64,000 nt of DNA from Semisulcospira habei (GCA_036245525.1 BTPG01000003.1:136311582-136375581); one strand, 5' to 3'. Counted from the first letter of the stretch, positions 44,924 through 56,721 are shown. The notes: generated from the letters alone by a model not told the origin. A program made the numbers and translations.

Positions 44924-47110
44924 CCGCCCATCAGGCCCACCTAGCCCAGCCTTCCTGCCCTGTGAAGAAGTCTGCCTTCCGCCTCGTCTGCAGCAGTCTC
45001 CAGCGCAAGCTCAGAGATCTCCAGAATGAGTGGTGGACCAGACTTGCACAGAGGACCCAGCTTTGTGCTGACAATGGTGACTACAGGGGCTTCTACGAAG
45101 CACTGAAAGCAGTGTATGGCCCCAGGCACCTGGTACAAAGTCCCCTGCGAAGCGCGAATGGCCAGGCACTCCTCACAGATAATACCATCTTGAACCGCTG
45201 GTCGGAATACTTTCAGAGCCTCTTCAGCGCTGAGCGCACTGTTCAAGAAGCAGTCGTCCTACAAATCCCACACCTCCCAGTAAAGGTTGAATTGGACGAA
45301 CCGCCCACCGCTGAAGAGACCCTCACAGCCATCCACCAGCTCAAGAGTGGCAAAGCAGCAGGCATTGATGGAATACCGCCAGAGATCTGGAAACATGGAG
45401 GCACAGCACTGCACAACAAGCTCCATGACCTCTTTCTCTGCTGCTGGGAGGAAGGAACACTACCAAAAGATCTCCGTGATGCAGTCGTTATCACCCTGTA
45501 CAAGAACAAAGGCGAGAAGTCTGACTGTTCCAACTATCGGGGAATTACCCTGCTGTCCATTGCTGGGAAAATCCTTGCAAGGCTGCTCCTGAATCGGCTG
45601 GTACCTGCCATCGCTGAAGACCAACTCCCAGAGGGCCAGTGTGGCTTCAGAGCAAACAGGAGCACCACCGATATGGTCTTTGTGCTGAGACAGCTACAGG
45701 AGAAGTGCCGCGAGCAGAACAAAGGGCTGTACGTAACATTTGTCGACCTAACAAAAGCGTTCGACACTGTGAGCAGGCAAGGCATGTGGCAGATCCTGGA
45801 GCGACTTGGCTGTCCCCCAAAGTTCCTCAACATGATTGTCCAGCTACACGAGGACCAGCAAGGCCAGGTCAGACTCAACAATGACCTCTCAGAACCATTC
45901 CCTATTCTCAACGGCGTAAAGCAGGGCTGCGTGCTGGCACCGACCCTCTTCACCATCTTTTTTAGCATGATGTTGAAGCAGGCCACAGTGGACCTCGATG
46001 ATGACGATGCAGTGTACATCAGGTATCGTCTCGATGGCAGCCTGTTCAACCTCAGACGACTGCAGGCCCACACGAAAACCCTAGACCAACTGATTCGTGA
46101 GCTGCTTTTTGCTGATAATGCTGCCCTCGTTGCACACACAGAGAGAGCCCTGCAGCGCATCACGTCTTGCTTCGCAGATGCTGCCCAGCTCTTTGGACTC
46201 GAGGTCAGTCTGAAAAAGACAGAGGTCCTCCATCAGTCGGCACCCAAGACAGTGTATCGCCCTCCTCACATCACCATTGGCGAGTCTGAACTAAAGTCAG
46301 TGCACCAGTTTACTTACCTTGGCTGCATTATCACGTCGGACGCCAAGCTGGACAAGGAGCTTGACAGCAGGCTGGCAAAAGCGAACAGCGCTTTCGGGCG
46401 ACTTTTCAAGCGGGTGTGGCACAATCAACAGCTGAAAACAGGCACCAAGATCAGCGTGTACAGAGCTGTGGTCCTCACCACCCTGCTGTATGGTTCCGAG
46501 TCCTGGGCCCTCTACCGCAGCCAACTACGACTCCTCGAACGCTTCCACCAGCGCTGCCTGCGTACCATCCTGGGCATTCACTGGAGTGACTATGTCACCA
46601 ACGTCGAGGTCCTTGAACAGGCTGAAACTGTGAGCATCGAGGCTTTGCTGCTGCGGACACAGCTCCGCTGGGCGGGGCATGTCTCCAGGATGGAGGATCA
46701 TCGCCTACCAAAGATCACCCTGTTCGGCGAGCTTGCTACTGGACACCGTGACAGAGGGGCACCAAAGAAGAGATACAAAGACTGTCTCAAGAAGTCACTT
46801 AGTGCCTGCCAAATCGACCACCACCAGTGGTCTTCGCTTGCTGCGGACCGTGACACCTGGCGCTCCACCATTTACAAGGCAGCTGTCTCATTTGAGGACT
46901 CTCACAGAGCTAGCCTTAAGGACAAGCGGCTCAGGAGAAAAAACAGAGATGCCGCAGCTCAGAACCCCGGCCATACCTTCCCCCCCTGCAGCCACTGCGG
47001 TCGAACCTGCCTGTCTCGGATTGGCCTCCGCAGCCACGAACAAGCCTGCAGACGTCGTGGGCAACTCCTATAAAATCTTCGTTCGCGAAGTCAAGCCAAG
47101 AGAGAGATAG
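44924..47110 (+). pseudogene. RTE-like LINE: reverse transcriptase ORF, 5'-truncated, catalytic box altered
   Basis: One open frame runs from RAAHQAHLAQP (about 44924) to the stop at 47073. Counting from the GTG at 44962, the blocks are GKAAGIDGIPPE (130-141), NYRGITLLS (191-199), QCGFRANRSTTD (226-237), the first catalytic Asp in VDLTKAFD (D262), GVKQGCVLAPTLF (318-330), FADN (383-386), YLG (452-454) and a C-terminal C2HC finger (C676, C679, H692, C696). The usual FADD is FADN because codon 46117-46119 is AAT, which should abolish synthesis. The endonuclease half is missing, so the insertion is truncated. The frame is otherwise intact over 700 codons, so it is young. The GAAGTCAAGCCAAGAGAGAG 3' end closes it near 47110. 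Confidence 0.9.
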
Positions 47111-47111
47111 C

Positions 47112-47174
47112 TGCTGGTCTGAGTTTTGGATTTTACGGCCGAGAGGCGTAAGGTCCGATATCGCAGACCAAAAC
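47112..47174. repeat. HP-C hairpin
   Basis: GCTGGTCTGAGTTTTGGATT-TTACGGCC pairs imperfectly with GGCGTAAGGTCCGATATCGC-AGACC. It abuts the LINE 3' end. Confidence 0.7.
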
Positions 47175-47245
47175 ACAATATATACAACATGGTGGTTTGC
47201 GCAGATCACTGCAGGTAACACTGCAGACAGGTGAACGTGTTTAAC

Positions 47246-47457
47246 CCATTACATCCTGAGGCTGATTTTGTACAATTTGCTTATTGTCTCGCTATGAAGG
47301 CCGTACTTTACAAATTAGGGGATAGAGTTTCACGGGTGGTGCGGCCATGATAGCTTGGCGCCTAAGGCGCCAAGCGGCCCGGCTATCAGTTTTGGCACCA
47401 CCCTTGAGGTGTCAGTCAAATTTATTTCAAGCAATGGGTGTATCAGGATGAAAAGGG
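47246..47457. mobile_element. HP-B element, subtype 2, TTAA at both ends
   Basis: TTAACCCATTACATCCTGAG at 47242 and TATCAGGATGAAAAGGG-TTAA to 47461. The hairpin core is GATAGCTTGGCGCCTAAGGC-GCCAAGC with a changed right arm (GGCCCGGCTATC). Confidence 0.8.
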
Positions 47458-47574
47458 TTAAGGGCCAATCAGATTTACTCACCGTGTACCCAACTGTTTG
47501 CACGTATACCAGAGAGAGCAATTAAGAGGCAGCGTCACATTGCGCAGAACGTTATCTGTTTATTGTGGCTGCAT

Positions 47575-47697
47575 ACTACCCAGTGCACAAAGGACCTCGG
47601 GCCGATGTCGGTCGCCGTTGGCCCGCGCACGACCGTGCGCGGGTGAACGGCGGCCGACGTCGGCCGGATGGTCTTTTGCGCATTGTGTATCTGGTGG
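47575..47697. mobile_element. HP-E element
   Basis: CAGTGCACAAAGGACCTCGG..GGCCCGCGCACG pairs with CGTGCGCGGGT..CCGGATGGTCTTTTGCGCAT. Confidence 0.78.
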
Positions 47698-47879
47698 GCA
47701 TCAAGCGCACAAACACGCGGAAAGACTAACGGTGAAGAAAGACTGAGGTCAGTTCACGGTCAGGGTATAGATTTCTAGACTGTTTTAGTCTTCTCACCGT
47801 GACTCGCATATTTCGAGTATTCGAGAACGCGTAACTTATAGTATCTGCGGGAGAAATCAGACGGGCAGAGTAATCATCG

Positions 47880-48147
47880 CCATAAAAAGCACTACCGCCG
47901 ACAGCCAATGGGTTAAACTGCCACGGTCAACACTGCAACCATTTCACCTTTGAATGTGCAGCTGAGTACTCTACGCAATTTTGACTGCCAAAGCCGCGTT
48001 CATTCAAACTTCAGTCCTATAACTACTAGACGTGAATGCCAGTCAGTGCTAGATCTTTAACCTTTTAATACTGTCGGTAGCGATTAGTTTTGTCGAGGTG
48101 ATTCCTGAAGCACTTCGAGAAAAAACGCTACCGACAGCCAAAGGGTA
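47880..48147. mobile_element. HP-D elements (fragment and full copy)
   Basis: ACTACCGCCGACAGCCAATG-GGTTAA (47891-47915) is one end with TTAA. The full copy at 48057-48147 starts TTAACCTTTTAATACTGTCG-GTAGCG and ends CGCTACCGACAGCCAAAGGG. Confidence 0.75.
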
Positions 48148-48439
48148 AACAAGAGGCATGGATCCTAATAACCCCCCCAAAATCACAGCGTACACAATTG
48201 TCACCTTGAGTAAGACGTAAGCAACGGTCTTTATCAACATCGCCACCCCCCTCCCGGCCCCCAGATCGAATGCTGGCAAAAGACTCTGTACAAAGCATTT
48301 GCGTGTATTTTGGATCTGAAGACAGTCAGTTCACCCGTCGCCAAGGTCCCAAATCATAAAACAGCACGCATGAGTACAAGAACGAGAGGAGTGAAGTACA
48401 GTCTACGGTATTATTACTTGATGGCCCACTACCGCTGTA

Positions 48440-48812
48440 CTACTGTCAGTTCAAATATGATGTACACGTTAATAGCAGATGGCGGTCACGAAACACTGCA
48501 CACGTCTAATTATGGTTCATTTAGACACAGGTCAATCCAGTTCAGCAGAGGTCGTCTTTATATCAAGTAACCTGACAATGACTCCACTCCGTTCTATATA
48601 TACAACGGTATCGGTACGAGAAACAGCTAAAAAAAAAAAAAAAAAAAAAAAAAAGATTGGCACGCTAACAGAATAAATAAGTGCGGCGATTACGCGTGTG
48701 TGTTTGCTGCGTGTCCAAACTGCCGTTACAGTTCATTAGGTGTCTGAACAAGGCATAACGAACACAAATGGTGCTGAAATGTGTCATCAGATTTACGCGT
48801 AATGCTATTTTA
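48440..48812 (-). repeat. Interspersed repeat R3, inverted copy
   Basis: The reverse complement of this segment aligns to 40476-40840 (CAGTTTGGACACGCAGC, GAACGGAGTGGAGTC). An A run (48630-48654) replaces part of TTTTTAGCTG on the other strand. Confidence 0.78.
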
Positions 48813-48823
48813 ATAATGCTTAA

Positions 48824-49029
48824 GTCATTCTACCCCAGACACGCCACAGCAAGATAAGGATCGACCATGATAGTTCAAGGGTGATGCCAGAATAGCTTGG
48901 CGCCTATGGGCGCCAAGCTATTCTGGCATCACCCTTGAACTATCATGGTCGATCTGTGTCCTGCACTGCAGTGCAGTCTTCAGAGGACAACGGCAAAATT
49001 TGGGGATTTCGGTGTTGGGGTAGAATGAG
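48824..49029. mobile_element. HP-B element, complete, TTAA duplicated
   Basis: 206 bp. TTAA at 48820-48823 and 49030-49033. Ends GTCATTCTACCCC and GGGGTAGAATGAG. The hairpin at 48862-48954 is perfect apart from the tip TATG. It is inserted beside the R3 copy. Confidence 0.92.
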
Positions 49030-49344
49030 TTAAAACAGGGTCTGATATAACAAACGTCGGATACAACTACACTTTTTCAGCCGACACCATATGGAAGCCG
49101 GATCCAGTCCCAAAAGTGACTTGTCCTATTGTCTTCCCTAACGTGTTTCTTTCTTCGCAGGCACTTTTCTGAGGTCCCCGACACCGCTGTAATTTGAATA
49201 TGCGCACGTACTAGTATGTTGCAGACACAAAGAGTTCCATGCAGAACTGACTGAACAAACTCGGCCGCCAGAATGCTGCGCATCGGAATTTCAATCGGAA
49301 ACTAATTACAGCTCTGTAAATGAAACATGACGACAGCAATTTGC

Positions 49345-49424
49345 ATGTGTTTGCTGGTCTGCGATTTTGGAACTTGCGGCTTTCAAGCGGCGCAAGGTCC
49401 AAAATCACAGACCAGCACACAATG
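49345..49424. repeat. HP-C hairpin
   Basis: TGTGTTTGCTGGTCTGCGAT-TTTGGAACTTGCGG pairs with GCGCAAGGTCCAAAATC-ACAGACCAGCACACA. Confidence 0.82.
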
Positions 49425-49880
49425 TGAGTTTTCAAAGAACTCGAGATCTGTGCCGACGAATTTCAGCGAGCTAGCAATTTCAACTGTCACCGCCTTTTGC
49501 ATGCAGCTTGCAGTACCGCTGGCTACACGCGCAAGGGGTTTAGCGTTGAAAAATATTGGCTATATGATGTATGGATTCTTTTATCTCAGCCAAACTCAGA
49601 CTCACGCGGATAGGTTATTTTTTCAGATTACACAGCTTTAATTTGTCTTCCGCACGAAAGGGTCTTTTGTCATCTCTGAATGATTGATAGGTTCAGCTTC
49701 CACTGCTGAATTTTGAAGAGAATTAAAAAAAAAACCCAATTGAAAAACGCGCAAGGGGGAAAAACCCAGAGAGCAAAGTAAGAAAGGGAGATTATTTCGA
49801 TCAGTCGCGGCCATCAAACACGCACGAACAGACAATTGTTAAGACTGATGAGCATTTTTAGCTTCTTTGGCGCCAACACC
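49425..49880. other. No gene seen
   Basis: Unique-looking spacer. Confidence 0.5.
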
Positions 49881-49883
49881 ATC

Positions 49884-49957
49884 CAACAAGACACACAGAT
49901 CGTCATGAGCACCCTTAGTTGCAGGGGCTCATGAAGATCTATTCCTCTTGTTGACGC
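49884..49957. repeat. HP-A hairpin, diverged
   Basis: CACAGATCGTCATGAGCACC..GTTGCAGGGGCTCATGAAGATCTA. Confidence 0.6.
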
Positions 49958-50191
49958 CTATCTGTATTTATGTTCCTCCGCACCTCACTGACACCATCTG
50001 CGACTACTGGCAATGAAGACAAGGGGTGATATTAGGGAGGTAAACAATCTATTTTCTCTCGCTTAAAAAACAAAATGTTCTTTTCTTATTTCTGTCTTCC
50101 AAGACAAAGGCAAATTGAAGAGGAATTCCAACGAAAAACAAAACAAAACATGCTCAGTGTGAAGAAGTACAGCACATTTTATTGGGGTCGA

Positions 50192-50195
<4 letters not shown>

Positions 50196-50275
<80 letters not shown>

Positions 50276-50313
50276 CAAAAAAAACATGCCTATGTGAATC
50301 GTTAAAAAAGTTA

Positions 50314-50382
<69 letters not shown>

Positions 50383-50416
50383 TTTTTTAACGATTCACAT
50401 AGGCATGTTTTTTTTT
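50196..50416. repeat. Two (TA)n arrays, the second framed by inverted repeats
   Basis: (TA)n at about 50194-50268 and 50316-50378. ACATGCCTATGTGAATCGTT-AAAAAAGTT (50282-50312) and AACTTTTTTTAACGATTCAC-ATAGGCATGT (50379-50409) are inverted repeats on either side of the second array. Together they make a cruciform-prone unit. Confidence 0.88.
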
Positions 50417-50630
50417 GTTGTTGACTGCATCGAACAGCTACTGATGACAAACTTATAATGATGAAAGTAACGGTACAATCAGATTCGCTAAGGCGCTAAG
50501 CTAATCTTGCACTGCCACTGAACTCTCAAAACCAACCCATCTTGTAAAACCCAAACCAGCTGGTGAAACGGTCATTATTTGGTGTACGTGCACGAGTGGA
50601 TAAAGAGCATCAGTTTCTATACGCCCTTAA

Positions 50631-50846
50631 CTCATTCAACCCCACGCACGAATTTCCCAAATGATTTTGGAGGCGTCATCTAACGACTATGCACCTGTTG
50701 CAGGAGATGGATCGACCATGATAATTCAAGGGTAGCGCTAGATCAGCTTGGCGCCTCCGGCGCCAAGCTGATCTAGCACTGCCCCTTGAATTATCATGGT
50801 CGACCGGGCCCGCATGTCCTGCTGTAGTGCGGCAGGGCTGAATGAG
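50631..50846. mobile_element. HP-B element, complete, TTAA duplicated
   Basis: 216 bp. TTAA at 50627-50630 and 50847-50850. Ends CTCATTCAACCCC and GGGCTGAATGAG. The hairpin has GATAATTC/GAATTATC and GATCAGC/GCTGATC, both coupled changes from the common GATAGTTC and GAATAGC. A weak HP-B arm lies at 50485-50520. Confidence 0.92.
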
Positions 50847-50999
50847 TTAACGGGTTGCTTTTCTTACATCCCACGGGAAATCACTTTTCAATAAATGATT
50901 TGTATAACTATGGCTGACACAGGCCATCATTTTAGATCGTGGCAACAGCCTAGGGAGAGAGACTTAGAATGAAAATGTGTTATCTGCGGACTTTCGAAT

Positions 51000-51092
51000 A
51001 CGCGGCACGCCCGCATTCGCTCGCGCTGACAGCGGGTCGTTTGCGACCCGCTGTCAAGCGCGAGACGAGAATGAATCGGGGCGGGCGTTTGC
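51000..51092. repeat. HP-H palindrome
   Basis: CGCCCGCATTCGCTCGCGCT-GACAGCGGGTCG pairs with CGACCCGCTGTC-AAGCGCGAGACGAGAATG..CGGGCG around a TTTG loop. Confidence 0.78.
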
Positions 51093-51149
51093 GAAAATCC
51101 CGCACTGACGCAGTTCGTTCCGGTGACTGTACATAAATAGGAATCCCTC

Positions 51150-51657
51150 GGCCTGAACAGTGGGAATTGTCTCTACTCGCAAGAGCGGAAATAATCCCTG
51201 AACAGTGGGAATTGTCTCTACTCGCAAGAGAAATAATCCCTGAACAGTGGAAATTGTCTCTACTCGCAAGAGAAATAATCCCTGAACAGTGGAAATTGTG
51301 TCTACTCGCAAGAGAAATAATCCCTGAACAGTGGGAATTGTCTCTACTCGCAAGAGAAATAATCCCTGAACAGTGGGAATTGTCTCTACTCGCAAGAGAA
51401 ATAATCCTTGATCAGTGGAAATTGTCTCTACTCGCAAGAGCGATAATCCTTGATCAGTGGAAATTGTCTCTACTTCACTGCAAGAGAGATAATCCTTGAT
51501 CAGTGGAAATTGTCTCTACTTGCAAGAGAGATAATCCTTGATCAGTGGAAATTGTCTCTACTCGCAAGAGAAATAATCCTTGATCAGTGGAAATTGTCTC
51601 TACTCGCAAGAGAGATAATCCTTGATCAGTGGAAATTGTCTCTACTCGCAAGAGGAA
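51150..51657. repeat. 42-bp minisatellite, twelve copies in two blocks
   Basis: The unit is CAGTGGGAATTGTCTCTACT-CGCAAGAGAAATAATCCCTGAA. Units 1-6 have CCCTGAACAGTGG and units 7-12 CCTTGATCAGTGG, so the array expanded as two homogeneous blocks. The period is a multiple of three and both strands stay open. This gives 14-residue protein repeats that look coding but show no start or splice context. Confidence 0.92.
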
Positions 51658-52258
51658 TGTACTATCGCGAACCCAATTAAGCTGATGAAGACATAAACAT
51701 GAACCTGTGACAGTCAACCATGTTGGCAACATTGATCTACATTAGCATCTATTTCTCTCGTGAATTGTTTGCTAATAGTAACGGAAGATGCAAACTCAAA
51801 GTTCAACTTGCGACTACTAAGTATAGTCATTGTCTTCTTGTTTTTGTTGTTGAATATATTGAAGGCAAAAGACATGAAGGTCGATCCTTCTGCCGCAATA
51901 TGTAACTATAAACACGCTTCGGAAAAAAAAAAGAGCAAAACACTGAGTAAACTGTTTCGTCATTGTTTTTCTGAAGCGTGGTTTGTTTGGTGTGTTTTTT
52001 TTTTGGGTTGGGTGCATTGTTATTGCACTGCATTTTACACGCTTGGCTCTGGATTTCTAAATGTGTAAGAACGACTGTCCGAGGCCACTGTCCGAGCACA
52101 AAACACCAGTGTCCAAATAATCCCCTCCCCCGTTGAACACCGAACAAAGGTGATCGATAGTGTGATTACCCAGTCTCTGGCGTATATCCTCATAGCTTAC
52201 CTATTTGGAGGAATACAAACGTACATAGGGCAGGCCACAGTCGTGCTCGCACTATAAA
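51658..52258. other. No gene seen
   Basis: Unique-looking spacer. CACTATAAA at 52250-52258 is the left target duplication of the SN array that follows. Confidence 0.5.
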
Positions 52259-53275
52259 TGATTGATTGTACATTGCTTAACGTCCCGACAGCAACAAGGC
52301 TTTCTCAGGACGTGCCTGCACTGCTTGTGAAAAAAACCAACTAAACAGAACATTGAATGTATGTCGCCAGCCGGTCAAATACGTTAAATAAACCTAACAC
52401 ATGGGGCCTAAATAAAGCTAAGACCATTTAGCAACACACATCCAATATCAAGAGCTACAGGCAGTGCAGACAGTAGGGAGAGTTTTAAAAAGGCAAATAC
52501 AGGTGAATGGTTGATTGATTGATTGTACATTGCTTAACGTCCCGACAGCAACAAGGCTTTCTCAGGACGTGCCTGCACTGCTTGTGAAAAAAACCAACTA
52601 AACAGAACATTGAATGTATGTCGCCAGCCGGTCAAATACGTTAAATAAACCTAACACATGGGGCCTAAATAAAGCTAAGACCATTTAGCAACACACATCC
52701 AATATCAAGAGCTACAGGCAGTGCAGACAGTAGGGAGAGTTTTAAAAAGGCAAATACAGGTGAATGGTTGATTGATTGATTGTACATTGCTTAACGTCCC
52801 GACAGCAACAAGGCTTTCTCAGGACGTGCCTGCACTGCTTGTGAAAAAAAATAAACAGAACATTGAATGTATGTCGCCAGCCGGTCAAATACATTAAATA
52901 AACCTAACACATGGGGCCTAAATAAAGCTAAGACCATTTAGCAACACACATCCAATATCAAGAGCTACAGGCAGTGCAGACAGTAGGGAGAGTTTTAAAA
53001 AGGCAAATACAGGTGAATGGACAAAGGGTAGACAGAAACACATGCCCCAGAATAGAGAGAAAAACCCACCCTGTGGGGCTGGTCAGGGTGACCCTGGGAA
53101 CTAAAAAATACCTAACCCCACCCAAGTCCCCCAGGGCAGACCCGGGTGGGGTATACAGGTGAATGGACCTCGGGTAGACAGAAACACATGCCCCAGAATA
53201 GAGAGGAAAACCCACCCTGTGGGGCTGACCAGGGTGACCCTGGGAACTAAGAAGTAGTTAACCCCACCCAAGTCA
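52259..53275 (-). mobile_element. Composite SN array inside one target duplication
   Basis: Units start at 52259, 52511 and 52768 with the ATTGATTGATTGTACATTGC edge. The first two stop at TACAGGTGAATGG and the third runs full length to about 53151. A partial copy of the distal part follows (53152-53275, again starting at TACAGGTGAATGG). CACTATAAA at 52250-52258 and 53276-53284 frames the whole array. The shared breakpoint suggests duplication within one inserted copy. Confidence 0.88.
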
Positions 53276-53589
53276 CACTATAAAAATCCTCATCTGCCAC
53301 TGCACATTTCTTGGGTCCAGGAGGATCTGTGCTGATGTTTCAAGCAATGGATTATCAGGACGAAAAGGGTTGAAAATGCAAGAGGTAGCCACTGATTTGT
53401 GTAATGAGAATACTCGTGCTCTGGGGAAAAAAGGAGGAGTAATTTGTCCGTGGCACAAAGCTGTGGTAAATAAGCCGATCACACCGAGGTTGATTTTTAA
53501 GAAATGGAATGCCCAAATGGAATCACAGAAGACAAACGAGAACCCGGAGAATGTCTTTATTAATGCTGTACTGTCCGAAAATCCAAACT

Positions 53590-53668
53590 TCAACCAGCCA
53601 CAAGAGGCACAGATCCTCATGAGCCCATGCAGTTGCTGAAGCTCAAGAGGACGTGTACCTCTTACTGA
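53590..53668. repeat. HP-A hairpin, diverged
   Basis: CAAGAGGCACAGATCCTCAT-GAGCCCATGCAGTT..GCTCAAGAGGACG-TGTACCTCTT. Confidence 0.6.
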
Positions 53669-53734
53669 GTGACGCCCTTCGCTTCTTTGGCGACAGATTC
53701 AGAAACATGATCTACGCCCACTGGCTCGGAAGGT

Positions 53735-54205
53735 TAGTTAATTATTTGGGTTTAACGCCGAGCAGGCGGCTAAGGCAATCTCATGGCGGGGCTCGGAAGG
53801 GGTTAATCCTTCACTGTCGGGAAAGTCCGAACGAGACCCAACTGCAAGAGGCAGAGAGCCTCATGACTCCCCCGCATCCGCGGGGGAGTCATGATGTTCT
53901 CTGCCTCTTGATGGTTTATTTACACGTTAACCCCTTAACTGTCGAGAAAATGGGATCTCAATACAACTGCAAGAGACACTGATCCTCATTAGCCCCCGTA
54001 ACATGCAAATGCGGGGGCACATGGGGATCTATGCTTCTTGTTGACACCAGTTTGATTCCATGCTAGCTGGGCGGACGGGCGTTGACAAAAGGTCCCTGAA
54101 CACAACTGCATCAATGTCAGTGATGGCGTTACCACCTTCAACGCATGTCCGCCGTGAGATGGCCTTAGTCGCTTGCTCGGCGTTAAACCCAAATAACTAA
54201 TCAAC
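53735..54205. repeat. Two SINE-tail fragments and two HP-A copies
   Basis: SINE-tail fragments in opposite orientation (53738-53795, 54147-54200; GGCGTTAAACCCAAATAACT) frame two HP-A copies. At 53806-53912 the hairpin is GACTCCCCCGC/GCGGGGGAGTC in place of GAGCCCCCGC/GCGGGGGCTC, changed in both arms. The second, at 53930-54060, starts TTAACCCCTTAACTGTCGAG. Confidence 0.72.
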
Positions 54206-54975
54206 GCATGCGGTTATTTGCGGTTGACTATGCAATGTCTTCAAAGACACAAATGGTGTGCGTTGGCAGTGAAACTGGCGATTAATACTGACATTGTACC
54301 CTGGTGCGAGTTCAAATCAGATAAACGAAAAGCTTACCATATTTAACAGCAGACGTGTCTCATTGGTGCACAATCCAAAAGTAGTTTTGTGACCTCGTAA
54401 GGCGTCAGATTCGGATCTTGACAAGGTAAACAAACTTGTGCAATCGATTATGGCGGCCATGTCTTCGGGAAGTATACGTGCAGTCTAAGGGCATCAGCAG
54501 CATCCACATTATCCCAGACTGCTCGCAAGATGTACCATGTGCTCACAAAACAAGTCACACTGCAAATGTCCAGCAACGTTTCAAAACTGCTAGCTGACGC
54601 TTTTCTGCGTTTCGAACATGGCATCCCACCACACGTCGTCATGCGACAGGTCCGATGAAAGAGGAAATAACATAAGTGTACAATTTCGAATAAATGCACT
54701 TAAACGTTTTCAAAGTTATACTTATTATATTTAGAATAAATGCTGTTGTAGCAGTCATTCGTTTGAACTTGTAACTGACTCCACCCAAATCCGCAGTGAA
54801 CAAAGTAAAATAATGCTCATCAGTCGAGCCATACACGAAGCCATAGCCGACACAACGCATGACAAGCTTACTGTAAATTTAAGAAGTTGATGATGATGAA
54901 ACTTTATCAACTGTAAAAAGTTTTGACAGAAACAAATCATTTTGCAAACTTGAAGTTGAACATCGAAGCACCTTT
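54206..54975. other. No gene seen
   Basis: Unique-looking spacer. Confidence 0.45.
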
Positions 54976-54977
54976 CC

Positions 54978-54979
<2 letters not shown>

Positions 54980-55024
<45 letters not shown>
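54980..55024. repeat. (TG)n microsatellite
   Basis: About 22 TG units, followed by a G run. Confidence 0.95.
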
Positions 55025-55026
<2 letters not shown>

Positions 55027-56046
55027 GGAGGGGGGGGGGGCGCTTGCTACATGGCTGGATACGTTTCAAAAGTAATCTCCAGTGATGCTGAACGCTGGTC
55101 GCTAGGCACAAAGGAGAGGAGAAGGAAACGTTTGTTATAACAGCGTTCTAAAATTTCTCATCCCTACTCGATGGCGCCTCGGTGGACAAATATTGTCCGG
55201 AAATATCCGAAGTATTTCCATTCACCGAGACGTACAACATATGGAGAGGAAAAAAAACACCCACGTCTGTCTAGTATCCTCCTGTGTGGCGTACTGGTTT
55301 TCAAAATGTCAATAGAAAATAAACAGCTCAATATAGAAATATATACACGTAACGTATACAAAGCGCCTTGCTTTTGCTTCGGTTTACAAAGAACACAACC
55401 TAGGCATGATAGATTGGAAACTAAAACAGCTAAACACGTTATGTGTGTGTCTTGCTTGTGTCAAACAAAACCAAATAACTGTGCATCAATTTCAACGCAA
55501 AAATTATGCATCGTGACAGACGTTTCGTTGTCAAATCGAGCGGAGAATTCGTGCAGCACGCAAAACAAATGTTTTAGTAGCTGTATATTTTTATAGGCGC
55601 TCGTGTATTGTGCGTTAAAGCTGAGGTGCAATGAGAAAAACCCGCCCAGCGCGTGTTTTAAAAAGACTCTACAGGACCCAGCTTGGGCCCTGCCCCTAAG
55701 TGGGTCAAATCGGTTCGTAACACAGTTGACGGAGTTGGCAACTGCGTATCCCGAGCTTGCAAAACTCTCGGAAAACGACAGACCACTTCCTGTTGCACGG
55801 AAATCATCGCGATTAGCAGATCGGACAACAGCAGACGATTCTGTGACACTTTGAAACTGACCGCCAGCCACGGATTTTACGCTTTGGGGACTATGATGGC
55901 AGAATGTACGGCTGTACATGCTGTAAGTATGACTCCTGACACTTTGTAGTTGTGAACGAAATTTTTCAACACGTACCTCCAGGCCAATATAGGCTAATAT
56001 AAATAAATAAAGAAGCATTGTGATGTACAACCAACACAGTAAATTG

Positions 56047-56126
<80 letters not shown>

Positions 56127-56721
56127 CGACTGTTTACATAGATGCCAAAAGATACAAGGTCGCCATGGGTCAAGCTGATTTTTAGTAGCTGCCCTTCGTA
56201 TGGAGAATTTTTTTTGCTGTAGGCCACTCCAGATGAAAAGATATAACAACAAACACAAAACGACAAATAACCCCTCCTTCCTCACCCTTCCGATATCGAA
56301 TAAAGCTTCAGGCTGTGCTGTGTAACTTACGGATAGCTCGGCCTGGTCCATATCCAGTGTGCGTCCAGGCAAGACACAAATGGCCTGCTCTGTCCGTCGG
56401 GTGGTCGAGTGTCGTCTGCTACTGTTGCTGTCAGTAGAAATATCGCTGGTTTAGATCAGTGATCGCGGTGCCCACTCCGCGCTGCATACAGGAAGTGGCC
56501 TGTCTTTTTCACGGGAGTTTTGCCAGCACGACAAACGCAGTTGAAAACTGAGTCAACTGAGTTCCAAACCGGTTTGCCGAAGTTAGCCGAACGTTCACGA
56601 AGACAGGGCCCTCGCTGGGTCCTGCAAAGGTTTTTAAAAACACGTGCGGGGCGGAGTTTTTTGACTGTTTCTCAGCTTTAATGTACTACAACTACTTTCA
56701 ACCAGAAACTTGTATACTGGA

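Noticed and set aside
45534..46163. 209-codon minus-strand frame
   Set aside because: It is antisense to the LINE reverse transcriptase and has no domain.
50063..50450. Tyr-Ile repeat proteins
   Set aside because: Translations of (TA)n arrays.
51150..51657. CRISPR-like array
   Set aside because: Units are contiguous with no unique spacers, and the window is eukaryotic.
55461..56372. 303-codon minus-strand frame
   Set aside because: It runs through the (GA)n array and shows no recognisable domain or splice signals.
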